Source of the DNA: Methylobacterium sp.
Lineage (GTDB): Bacteria > Pseudomonadota > Alphaproteobacteria > Rhizobiales > Beijerinckiaceae
Direction of reading: 5' to 3'
Assembly (NCBI GenBank): GCA_021154065.1
Contig: JAJKJG010000109.1
Span: forward strand, 1-5,517
DNA length: 5,517 nt
The notes beneath the pieces are model-generated. The model saw only the letters and a list, made by a program, of their open reading frames with translations, ran no database searches and was not told where the DNA came from. Positions within the stretch are counted from its first letter, which is position 1. Each line of letters starts with the position of its first letter. Below, one piece after another: positions 1 through 5,517 of this stretch. The position numbers and the translations under genes were made by a program.

Positions 1-2646
1 GTACTCGACGCCCTCATCGAGGATGCCGCGGGCGAGCGGCTGGCGCAGATCAAGGATTACTACGACGCCCGGAAAGACGCCCTGGAGCGCCCGCAAGCCG
101 GCGTTGCGCCGTACAAACCGCTTCCGCCGGAAGCGCTCTACGTCGGCCCCGAAGAATGGGCCGAGCGCACTGCAAAAATCAGCCTCGCCAAGTTGACGCC
201 ATTCGCCGTGCCCGAATCCGAGAACCGCATCATCGTGGATTGCGGGGCGCGGCGGGGCCGCGGTTTCGCCGCCGAGCGGGCCGGGGAGGGGACGAACGTC
301 TTCGACGCCGTCATCCAGCACGTCCGCGATTTGCAAGCGGCGGGGCGGCGCGTTCTCGTCGGCGCATGGTCGGACGGCTCGCGCGAGCGTCTCTGCCACG
401 TCCTCCACGATCACGGCCTTGCGCAGACGAAACCCGTCGCGCGGCTTGCCGACGCCCTAGCGGTTTCAAAGTCCGATGTTCCCGTCGCAATCTGGGGCCT
501 GGAGGCAGGGTTCGAGGCTGGCGACCTCGCGGTCCTGAGCGAGCAGGATATCCTCGGCGACCGGCTGGTTCGGCCGAAGCGCAAGGCGAAGCGCCCGCAG
601 GACTTTCTGGCCGAGGTTGCGGCGCTCACGCCCGGCGATCTCGTCGTTCATGTCGATCATGGAATCGGCCGCTTCACGGGCCTTCAGACGATCGAGGCGG
701 CGGGCGCGCCGCACGATTGCCTGGAGCTTCATTACGCCGGGGGGGACCGCTTGTTCCTGCCGGTCGAGAACATCGAGCTTCTGACGCGCTACGGCTCCGA
801 GGAGACCGAGGTCCAACTCGACCGGCTCGGCGGCGTCGGCTGGCAGTCCCGCAAGGCTCGCATGAAACAGCGCATCCGCGAGATGGCGGGCGCGCTGATG
901 AAGATCGCCGCCGCGCGCGTGCTGAAGGACGCGCCGCGGCTCGTCCCACCGGAGGGCCTGTTCGATGAGTTCTGCGCCCGTTTCCCGTATGAGGAGACCG
1001 AGGACCAACTCAACGCCATTGAGGCGGTCCTGGGCGACTTGGCGTCGGGTCGCCCGATGGATCGGCTCGTATGCGGCGACGTCGGCTTCGGCAAGACCGA
1101 GGTGGCGCTGCGGGCCGCCTTCGTGGCCGCGATGGCCGGCAAGCAGGTCGCGGTCGTGGTTCCGACCACGCTCCTGGCGCGCCAGCACTTCCATACCTTC
1201 TCGGAGCGGTTCCGGGGTTTCCCGCTCAACATCGCGCAACTGTCGCGCTTCGTGTCTGGCGCCGAGCAGAAGAAGATCAAGCAGGGGCTGGCCGACGGCA
1301 CGGTCGATATCGTGGTCGGAACGCACGCGCTGCTCGGAAAAGCGATCAAGTTTCGGGACCTCAATCTCATCGTCGTCGATGAGGAGCAGCACTTCGGGGT
1401 CGGCCACAAGGAGCGTTTGAAAGAACTCCGTGCTGAGGTTCATGTCCTGACGCTCACGGCGACCCCGATCCCGCGCACCCTGCAACTGGCGCTGACCGGC
1501 GTGCGCGAACTCTCGATAATCGCGACGCCTCCGGTTGACCGGTTGACGGTGCGCACGTTCGTGACGCCGTTTGATCCGCTGAGCATCCGCGAGGCGCTGC
1601 TGCGCGAGCGTTATCGGGGTGGGCAGGCGTTCTATGTCGTGCCGCGCATCGAGGATGTTGGCGAAGTTAAGAGCTTTCTCGACAAGGAGATGCCCGAGAC
1701 CAAAGTCGCCATCGCGCATGGCCAGATGGCGGCGGGCCAGCTCGAAGACGTGATGACGGCGTTCTACGAGGGCAAGTTCGACATTTTGCTTTCGACCACG
1801 ATCATCGAATCCGGCCTCGACATCCCGACCGCCAACACGCTGATCGTCCACCGGGCCGATATGTTCGGCCTGGCGCAGCTTTACCAGCTGCGGGGCCGGG
1901 TCGGGCGTTCCAAGACGCGCGCCTACGCCCTGTTCACGATGCCGGTGAACCGGACGCTGACCGTGCAAGCCGAGCGGCGGCTCAAAGTGCTGCAATCGCT
2001 CGATACGCTCGGCGCAGGTTTCCAGCTCGCTTCGCACGACCTCGACATCCGCGGCGCCGGCAACCTGCTCGGCGACGAGCAGTCCGGGCATATCAAGGAA
2101 GTGGGGTACGAGCTGTATCAGCAGATGCTGGAGGAGGCTGTCTCGGCGCTGAAAGCCGGCGTCGAGGAGACCGTGGAGGAGCAGTGGTCGCCAACCATCG
2201 CCATCGGCGCGCCGGTGATGATCCCAGAGAGCTACGTGTCGGACCTCCAGCTCAGGCTGGGCCTCTACCGTCGCTTAGCTGGATTTGAAACCGATGCCGA
2301 GATTGATGCCTTCGGGGCCGAAATGATCGACCGCTTCGGTCCGTTGCCGACCGAGGTCGCGCAGCTTCTGAAGATCATGGCGATCAAAGTGCTCTGCCGG
2401 CGCGCCAACATCGCGAAGGTTGACGGCGGCCCGAAGGGGATCATCGTGTCCTTCCGCGACAACGCCTTCGCCAACCCGGCCGGGCTCGTGTCGTATGTGG
2501 CGGAGCAGGGCTCGTTCGCGAAGGTGCGTCCGGATATGAAGATCGTGTTCGTCCGGGATGTCGAGGATCTCGACGAGCGCCTCAAGACGACCGCTGGAAT
2601 CCTGCGCCATCTGGCGCGGATCGCCGAACGCAAACAGGCTGCTTGA
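1..2646 (+). CDS. mfd: Transcription-repair coupling factor Mfd, 5'-truncated by window
   Basis: Mfd is a cytoplasmic ATP-driven DNA translocase that pushes stalled RNA polymerase off damaged template and recruits UvrA. The reading frame is open from base 1, so the TTG at 193 is internal and the true start lies upstream. The 881 visible residues compare with about 1,150 for the family, so roughly 270-300 N-terminal residues, including the UvrA-binding part, are missing. Numbering from base 1: end of the UvrB-like module about 1-80; domain 3 about 80-205; RNA polymerase-interacting CarD-like domain about 213-280 (HVDHGIGRF at 217-225); Walker A GDVGFGKT at 359-366 with Lys365; DEEQ box at 460-463; TATP at 486-489; QLRGRVGR (motif VI) at 629-636; RecG-like TRG region about 650-696 (DIRGAGNLLGDEQSG at 682-696); C-terminal regulatory domain 7 about 731-881. 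All key helicase motifs are intact, so the enzyme looks functional. It ends with TGA at 2644-2646. Confidence 0.97.
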   Translation, partial: VLDALIEDAAGERLAQIKDYYDARKDALERPQAGVAPYKPLPPEALYVGPEEWAERTAKISLAKLTPFAVPESENRIIVDCGARRGRGFAAERAGEGTNVFDAVIQHVRDLQAAGRRVLVGAWSDGSRERLCHVLHDHGLAQTKPVARLADALAVSKSDVPVAIWGLEAGFEAGDLAVLSEQDILGDRLVRPKRKAKRPQDFLAEVAALTPGDLVVHVDHGIGRFTGLQTIEAAGAPHDCLELHYAGGDRLFLPVENIELLTRYGSEETEVQLDRLGGVGWQSRKARMKQRIREMAGALMKIAAARVLKDAPRLVPPEGLFDEFCARFPYEETEDQLNAIEAVLGDLASGRPMDRLVCGDVGFGKTEVALRAAFVAAMAGKQVAVVVPTTLLARQHFHTFSERFRGFPLNIAQLSRFVSGAEQKKIKQGLADGTVDIVVGTHALLGKAIKFRDLNLIVVDEEQHFGVGHKERLKELRAEVHVLTLTATPIPRTLQLALTGVRELSIIATPPVDRLTVRTFVTPFDPLSIREALLRERYRGGQAFYVVPRIEDVGEVKSFLDKEMPETKVAIAHGQMAAGQLEDVMTAFYEGKFDILLSTTIIESGLDIPTANTLIVHRADMFGLAQLYQLRGRVGRSKTRAYALFTMPVNRTLTVQAERRLKVLQSLDTLGAGFQLASHDLDIRGAGNLLGDEQSGHIKEVGYELYQQMLEEAVSALKAGVEETVEEQWSPTIAIGAPVMIPESYVSDLQLRLGLYRRLAGFETDAEIDAFGAEMIDRFGPLPTEVAQLLKIMAIKVLCRRANIAKVDGGPKGIIVSFRDNAFANPAGLVSYVAEQGSFAKVRPDMKIVFVRDVEDLDERLKTTAGILRHLARIAERKQAA

Positions 2647-2678
2647 TAGGGTAGCTCAGGAAAATGGGGTCGGCACCG

Positions 2679-2739
2679 CTGTCATTCCGGGCTCGACGCT
2701 TCGCGTCGCCCCGGAATGACAGTCGTCCCGGAATGTCGT
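2679..2739. repeat. Palindromic GTCATTCCGGG-type intergenic repeat with an extra half arm
   Basis: A 13-base arm at 2679-2691 (CTGTCATTCCGGG) is exactly complementary to 2710-2722 (CCCGGAATGACAG). Inside it a second stem, CGACGC at 2694-2699 with GCGTCG at 2703-2708, closes a three-base loop; the only unpaired positions between the stems are 2692-2693 and 2709. A further partial copy of the right arm, CCCGGAATG at 2727-2735 followed by GTCGT, abuts it. The layout resembles the short REP-like palindromes scattered between genes in many Rhizobiales genomes; that family assignment is from memory. It lies 32 bases after the mfd stop and 5 to 22 bases beyond the end of the opposing receiver gene. 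The RNA from either strand could fold into a strong hairpin, so it may end or stabilise both convergent transcripts, but no T-run follows on either side. Confidence 0.85.
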
Positions 2740-2744
2740 CAGCT

Positions 2745-3098
2745 TCAAAGCTCAGGCTTCGCGAGCGCTCGTGCGCCGAACCGATTTTGGAGAACGGACG
2801 CATAGCCGCCGGGGTGAGTCGGAGCGGAGGAATCGACCAGGATGACAGGGATGCCGGAGTTATCGGCCCGTAGACGCTCGGCAAGCTCCATAAAGGAATG
2901 GTAGCTGAGGCTGCCCTTGCCGTTCGGCAGTTGCAGCAGGATGGCCGATGGTCGTGGGATGACGGCGAGGACGTCTTCGGTCGCTTCGAGCGAAGCGGTC
3001 ACGCTCGCGAAGCCAAGCTCCGCAAGCTCGGCCGACAGCGCCCGGGCGGCCGTGCGCTCACCGTCATCAACGACAAGGACTTTCTGAAACGCATCCAT
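2745..3098 (-). CDS. Stand-alone receiver-like (CheY-type) protein, phosphoacceptor Asp replaced
   Basis: This 117-residue soluble protein resembles a response-regulator receiver domain with no output domain. Visible elements in order: strand 1 and acidic pair KVLVVDD at 6-12 (Asp11, Asp12), helix 1 about 14-28, strand 3 PSAILLQLP at 50-58, strand 4 IPVILVDSS at 83-91, and GARALAKP at 108-115 with Lys114 matching the conserved lysine. In CheY-type receivers strand 3 ends in the phosphorylated Asp; here that position reads Gln56. The conserved Thr/Ser at the end of strand 4 aligns with Asp89. The protein stops two residues after Lys-Pro, so the usual final helix is absent. Together this suggests a domain that does not accept phosphate in the normal way, acting by binding a partner, or a decaying gene. 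An ATG at 3167 gives a 23-residue Arg-rich extension with no ribosome site; ATG 3098 has GAGGT six bases upstream and starts directly at the fold, so I chose it. No kinase gene is nearby. Confidence 0.75.
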   Translation of the reverse strand: MDAFQKVLVVDDGERTAARALSAELAELGFASVTASLEATEDVLAVIPRPSAILLQLPNGKGSLSYHSFMELAERLRADNSGIPVILVDSSAPTHPGGYASVLQNRFGARALAKPEL

Positions 3099-3104
3099 AC
3101 GCCT

Positions 3105-3109
3105 ACCTC
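3105..3109 (-). promoter_or_regulatory. Ribosome binding site deciding the receiver-gene start
   Basis: On the minus strand GAGGT lies six bases before the ATG at 3098. The alternative in-frame ATG at 3167 has no purine-rich sequence in front of it. This supports the 117-residue form over the 140-residue form. Confidence 0.6.
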
Positions 3110-3242
3110 GCACAAACCCACGGCCAAGCCAAAGCCTTCTAACGCATGCCCCGCTGAGTGGTTTCATGGTGATTCAATGGATGCAGGAATCGCGACAATT
3201 GCGATGACGTTCGCGCCCGTTCCTCAACGCCGGATCGGCATT

Positions 3243-3265
3243 CCGCGGTCCGCCCCGGCCCGCGG
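3243..3265 (-). terminator. Possible hairpin after the solute-binding protein gene
   Basis: CCGCGG at 3243-3248 and again at 3260-3265 can pair across an 11-base loop, starting six bases beyond the TAA stop of the upstream minus-strand gene. There is no following T-run, so this is at best a weak or factor-dependent terminator or an mRNA-end stabilising structure. In DNA this GC-rich a 6-base stem could occur by chance. Confidence 0.25.
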
Positions 3266-3271
3266 TGAGGA

Positions 3272-5086
3272 TTAGCGGCTTTCGCGCCACCAAATCTCGA
3301 TCAGGGGTCCGAGAAGCGGAACCTCCGCCGGTCGTTTCACGCGCGCGTCGTGCGCGATCCACTGGTTCGGCAGATGATAAAGTGGAACAACATAGAACCC
3401 TGACAGGAGGACGCGGTCGAGAGCGCGGACGGCGGCCGCGAAGTCGTCCCGTTGCTCGGCCGCGAGAAGCGCCTGAATCATGCCGTCGACGGCTGGCGAC
3501 GTGACGCCGGCAAAATTGAACGAGCCCTCGCGATCGGCCGACGCCGAACCCCAGCGAAAGAACTGTTCGTTGCCGGGCGAGGGGGAGACCGGCCACGACG
3601 CGATCATCATGTCGAAGTCGAAGCGTTGCCGACGACGTTCGTATTGAACGCTGTCCACCAGCCGCACGCGAGCCGCAACCCCGATCCGGCTCAGGCTTTG
3701 GGCGAAGTTCAGCGCGATGCGCTCCTGGTCGCGCGAGACGACCATGATCTCGAACGCGAGCGGCTCGCCGGTGGCGCGGTTGCGAACTCCATCCCCTACG
3801 CGCTCATAGCCCGCTCCGGAGAGGAGCGCGATGGCGCGGCGCGCCAGGTCCCGGTCCCGCCCTGATCCGTCCGAGGCGGGCGGCTCCCAGCGGCCTTCGA
3901 GGATGTCGGCGCGGACGGCATCCGGATACTGCGCCAGAAGCGCGCGCTCCTTCGTGTCGGCTGGCCGTTCGTGCGCGGACAGGTCGGACTCGTCGAAATA
4001 GCTGGCCGTGCGGCGATAGACGCCGCCGAACAGGTTCTTGTTGACCCAGGCGAAATCGAACAGGAAGCCGAGCGCTTCGCGCACGCGGACATCTTCAAAG
4101 GTGGAGCGGCGGGTGTTGAAGACGAAACCCGCCATGCCCTTGGGGAGGCGGTTCGGCAGCTCCTCGCGCACGATGCGACCCTCGCGGACGGCGGGGATGT
4201 CGTAGCCGGTCAGCCAACGGGTCGGGTCCGTCTCGATCCGGAAATCGTAAAGGCCCGCCTTGAACGCCTCGAAGAGCGAGTTGGCATCGCGATAATAGTC
4301 GTAACGGATTTCGTCGAAGTTGTAGGTTCCGCGATTGGCGGGATGATCGGCCCCCCAATAGGCTGGGTTGCGGCGATAGGTGATGCTCTCGCCTGGGTTC
4401 ACCGCCTGGATGACGTAGGGCCCCGAACCGAGCAGGGGATGAAACGTGCTGGCCTCGAACGTCTCGGGATCGACCGCGTGCTTTGGCAAAATCGGCATCA
4501 GACCCAGAATCAACGGCAGCTCGCGATCACCCGCATCGCTCAAGTCGAACCGGATTGTGTGCGGGTCAGGGGTCTCGACCTTGGCGACCTTGTCGTATGA
4601 GTTCCGGTAGTTCGGGCGTCCCTTGGTTCTGAGGAGATCGAAAGAGAACCGCACGTCCTCGGACGTGACGGGATGGCCATCCGCAAAGGCGGCCCTCTCG
4701 TCGAGCAGGAAAGTCACGGCGCCGCGGTCCTCCGGCATCTCCACAGCGCGAGCGATCAAGGGATACAGGGTGAACGGCTCGTCGAGCGAGCGGCGCATCA
4801 GCGGCTCGGTGACGAGACCGGCGACGCCATGCGCAGCGGTGAGGCCCTTCACAGGAAACGGATTGAGGCTGTCGAAGGTGCCCTGGACGCCAATCGAAAG
4901 GCGGCCGCCTTTCGGGGCGTTCGGGTTCACGTAAGGGAAATTCTGAAAAGCGGGCGCAAGTGCAGGCGCGCCATGCATCGCGAGGCCGTGCCGGGCCGCC
5001 TCCGTCGCGGGCGCAGGCGCCGCCGCGAGCACGCCGGCCAAGGCCAGGGCGATTTGTTTGAAACATGGTCTCAAGCGGCGATCCAT
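3272..5086 (-). CDS. Periplasmic family 5 extracellular solute-binding protein, YejA-like
   Basis: This is a 604-residue substrate-binding protein of the peptide/oligopeptide ABC import class (SBP family 5), closest in pattern to YejA, acting in the periplasm to hand a peptide-like substrate to an inner-membrane permease. A Sec signal peptide is clear: basic Arg3-Arg6, hydrophobic core about 11-23, and likely cleavage after APA at 25-27; there is no lipobox cysteine, so it should be soluble. The mature start carries the YejA-like block HGLAMHG at 33-39 and PYVNPNAPKGG at 51-61. Further family blocks are FDSLNPF at 71-77, FADGHPVTSEDVRFSFD at 134-150, GSGPY at 220-224, RRNPAYWG at 238-245, and FNTRRSTFEDVRVREAL at 323-339. 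The length is normal and the frame is intact to the TAA at 3272-3274. ATG 5086 directly precedes the signal peptide, though no good ribosome site is visible. No permease or ATPase gene adjoins it; the next gene in its direction is the receiver-like gene. The transported compound cannot be read from the sequence. Confidence 0.93.
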   Translation of the reverse strand: MDRRLRPCFKQIALALAGVLAAAPAPATEAARHGLAMHGAPALAPAFQNFPYVNPNAPKGGRLSIGVQGTFDSLNPFPVKGLTAAHGVAGLVTEPLMRRSLDEPFTLYPLIARAVEMPEDRGAVTFLLDERAAFADGHPVTSEDVRFSFDLLRTKGRPNYRNSYDKVAKVETPDPHTIRFDLSDAGDRELPLILGLMPILPKHAVDPETFEASTFHPLLGSGPYVIQAVNPGESITYRRNPAYWGADHPANRGTYNFDEIRYDYYRDANSLFEAFKAGLYDFRIETDPTRWLTGYDIPAVREGRIVREELPNRLPKGMAGFVFNTRRSTFEDVRVREALGFLFDFAWVNKNLFGGVYRRTASYFDESDLSAHERPADTKERALLAQYPDAVRADILEGRWEPPASDGSGRDRDLARRAIALLSGAGYERVGDGVRNRATGEPLAFEIMVVSRDQERIALNFAQSLSRIGVAARVRLVDSVQYERRRQRFDFDMMIASWPVSPSPGNEQFFRWGSASADREGSFNFAGVTSPAVDGMIQALLAAEQRDDFAAAVRALDRVLLSGFYVVPLYHLPNQWIAHDARVKRPAEVPLLGPLIEIWWRESR

Positions 5087-5308
5087 TCGGGCCGAGCTTC
5101 GGTTCGTGATGCTTGGCGTAACCTTACCATCTCCAAAGTGGGTTTCGGCGCTGGAAAGCGCTGTCGCGAGGCGGTAAAGGGGCGACTTGCGTCATCTCTT
5201 CGCCGCATTCGGTGAGGATGCAACGCGCCAAAGATAACCAATCTCGCTTCCAGCGCTGCGGTCCGGCCGCTTTGCGCCTTCAACCTGTCGACCAGGAAGG
5301 ATCACGAC
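5087..5308. promoter_or_regulatory. Divergent intergenic region, presumed to hold two promoters
   Basis: These 222 bases separate the starts of the leftward solute-binding protein gene and the rightward IalB-like gene, so promoters for both should lie here. I could not identify a convincing -35/-10 pair on either strand; the nearest -10-like string is GATAAC at 5233-5238, with no matching -35 box. A 9-base inverted repeat (GCGCTGGAA at 5148-5156, TTCCAGCGC at 5248-5256) spans much of the region but could be chance. Confidence 0.4.
5294..5300 (+). promoter_or_regulatory. Ribosome binding site of the IalB-like gene
   Basis: AGGAAGG lies eight bases before the ATG at 5309, a strong Shine-Dalgarno match at normal spacing. 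It fixes the start of the exported protein. Confidence 0.8.
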
Positions 5309-5517
5309 ATGTCATTTGCAACTCGTCTCGCGCGCTTGCGGGGGGCAATCGGGCTTGCGGCCGTCGGCTTTACGCTCGGCATTGGCGTGCCGATGCTGAC
5401 CTCGGCGCAAGCGCAGCAACGCCAGCAGCAGAAGCCGGCGCAACCGGCCCAGCCCGCGCAGCCGGCGCAACCCGCTCCGCAGGGGCAGCCGGCCAGCACG
5501 GGCCCGACTGTCGTTCA
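5309..5517 (+). CDS. Exported Pro/Ala/Gln-rich protein, probable IalB family, 3'-truncated by window
   Basis: Only the first 69 codons are present; the frame runs open off the window end. Residues 1-35 form a textbook Sec signal peptide: basic Arg6, Arg9 and Arg11, hydrophobic stretch about 13-30, and cleavage expected after AQA at 33-35. The mature protein starts with a Gln-rich segment (36-41) and then four exact Pro-Ala-Gln units at 43-54, followed by a Pro/Gln-rich linker. This pattern of signal peptide plus low-complexity Pro/Ala/Gln linker is typical of the invasion-associated locus B (IalB) family of alphaproteobacteria, whose globular domain comes next; that domain is outside the window, so the name is an inference. 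Other exported proteins with such linkers remain possible. It has a strong ribosome site and is transcribed away from the solute-binding protein gene. Confidence 0.7.
   Translation, partial: MSFATRLARLRGAIGLAAVGFTLGIGVPMLTSAQAQQRQQQKPAQPAQPAQPAQPAPQGQPASTGPTVV
5435..5470 (+). repeat. In-frame Pro-Ala-Gln codon repeat
   Basis: Four consecutive nine-base units each encode Pro-Ala-Gln inside the exported protein. The codons vary (CCG/CCC, GCG/GCC, CAA/CAG), so the peptide repeat is exact while the DNA repeat is imperfect. It forms a probably flexible linker just after the signal peptide. Confidence 0.8.

Noticed and set aside
193..195. TTG as the start of mfd
   Set aside because: The frame is open back to base 1 and the upstream residues continue Mfd-like sequence, so this is an internal Leu codon.
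466..2091. A 541-codon open frame on the minus strand inside mfd
   Set aside because: It lies wholly antisense to a clearly conserved gene, its translation shows no recognisable domain, and long antisense frames are expected in GC-rich DNA.
2582..2884. Minus-strand frame of 100 codons spanning the palindrome
   Set aside because: It overlaps the ends of two better-supported genes in other frames and its middle is simply translated repeat sequence.
2664..3275. Plus-strand frames across the palindrome and opposite the receiver gene
   Set aside because: They are antisense to the receiver-like gene, have no recognisable domain, and carry composition typical of shadow frames.
3971..4600. Plus-strand frame of 209 codons opposite the solute-binding protein gene
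   Set aside because: It is fully antisense to a conserved exported protein with intact family motifs, and shows no family features of its own.
5148..5256. Inverted 9-base repeat (GCGCTGGAA / TTCCAGCGC) in the divergent intergenic region as a regulator-binding pair
   Set aside because: The arms are 91 bases apart, short, and GC-rich, so chance is likely; no known operator is recognised.
1..5517. Defence system, phage, CRISPR or transposase content
   Set aside because: No spaced direct repeats, integrase, transposase, nuclease or toxin-antitoxin pattern is visible; the genes are common chromosomal ones.

Overview
The window is GC-rich DNA with long spurious open frames on both strands and dense short-spaced genes. 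Its protein set (Mfd with an alphaproteobacterial-style C-terminal half, a YejA-like periplasmic binding protein, an IalB-type exported protein) together with a GTCATTCCGGG-type palindromic repeat suggests an alphaproteobacterium, most likely of the order Hyphomicrobiales (Rhizobiales). The genus cannot be assigned from the sequence alone.

Layout. Bases 1-2646 (+) hold the last 881 codons of mfd, the transcription-repair coupling factor, which enters the window already in progress. Bases 2647-2744 are a short convergent intergenic stretch built around a near-perfect palindromic repeat with a duplicated half arm. Bases 2745-3098 (-) encode a 117-residue stand-alone receiver-like protein that keeps the acidic pair and the C-terminal Lys-Pro of CheY-type receivers but has Gln at the phosphoacceptor position and stops before the usual last helix. 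Bases 3099-3271 separate it from a 604-residue exported family 5 solute-binding protein (YejA-like) at 3272-5086 (-). A 222-base divergent intergenic region (5087-5308) then leads to the start of a secreted protein at 5309 (+) with a Sec signal peptide and a Pro-Ala-Gln repeat, probably of the invasion-associated locus B (IalB) family, cut by the window end.

The genes do not form one pathway. mfd is a DNA repair gene read toward the receiver gene. The binding protein and receiver gene lie in the same direction 173 bases apart and could be co-transcribed, but each may be separate. The binding protein has no permease or ATPase gene next to it on either side within the window, so it would have to work with a transporter encoded elsewhere. 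I see no phage, CRISPR, toxin-antitoxin, RNA gene or transposase. The most notable items are the degenerate, short receiver and the palindromic repeat lying directly against its 3' end. This is otherwise an ordinary chromosomal region, and I do not claim a new system here.
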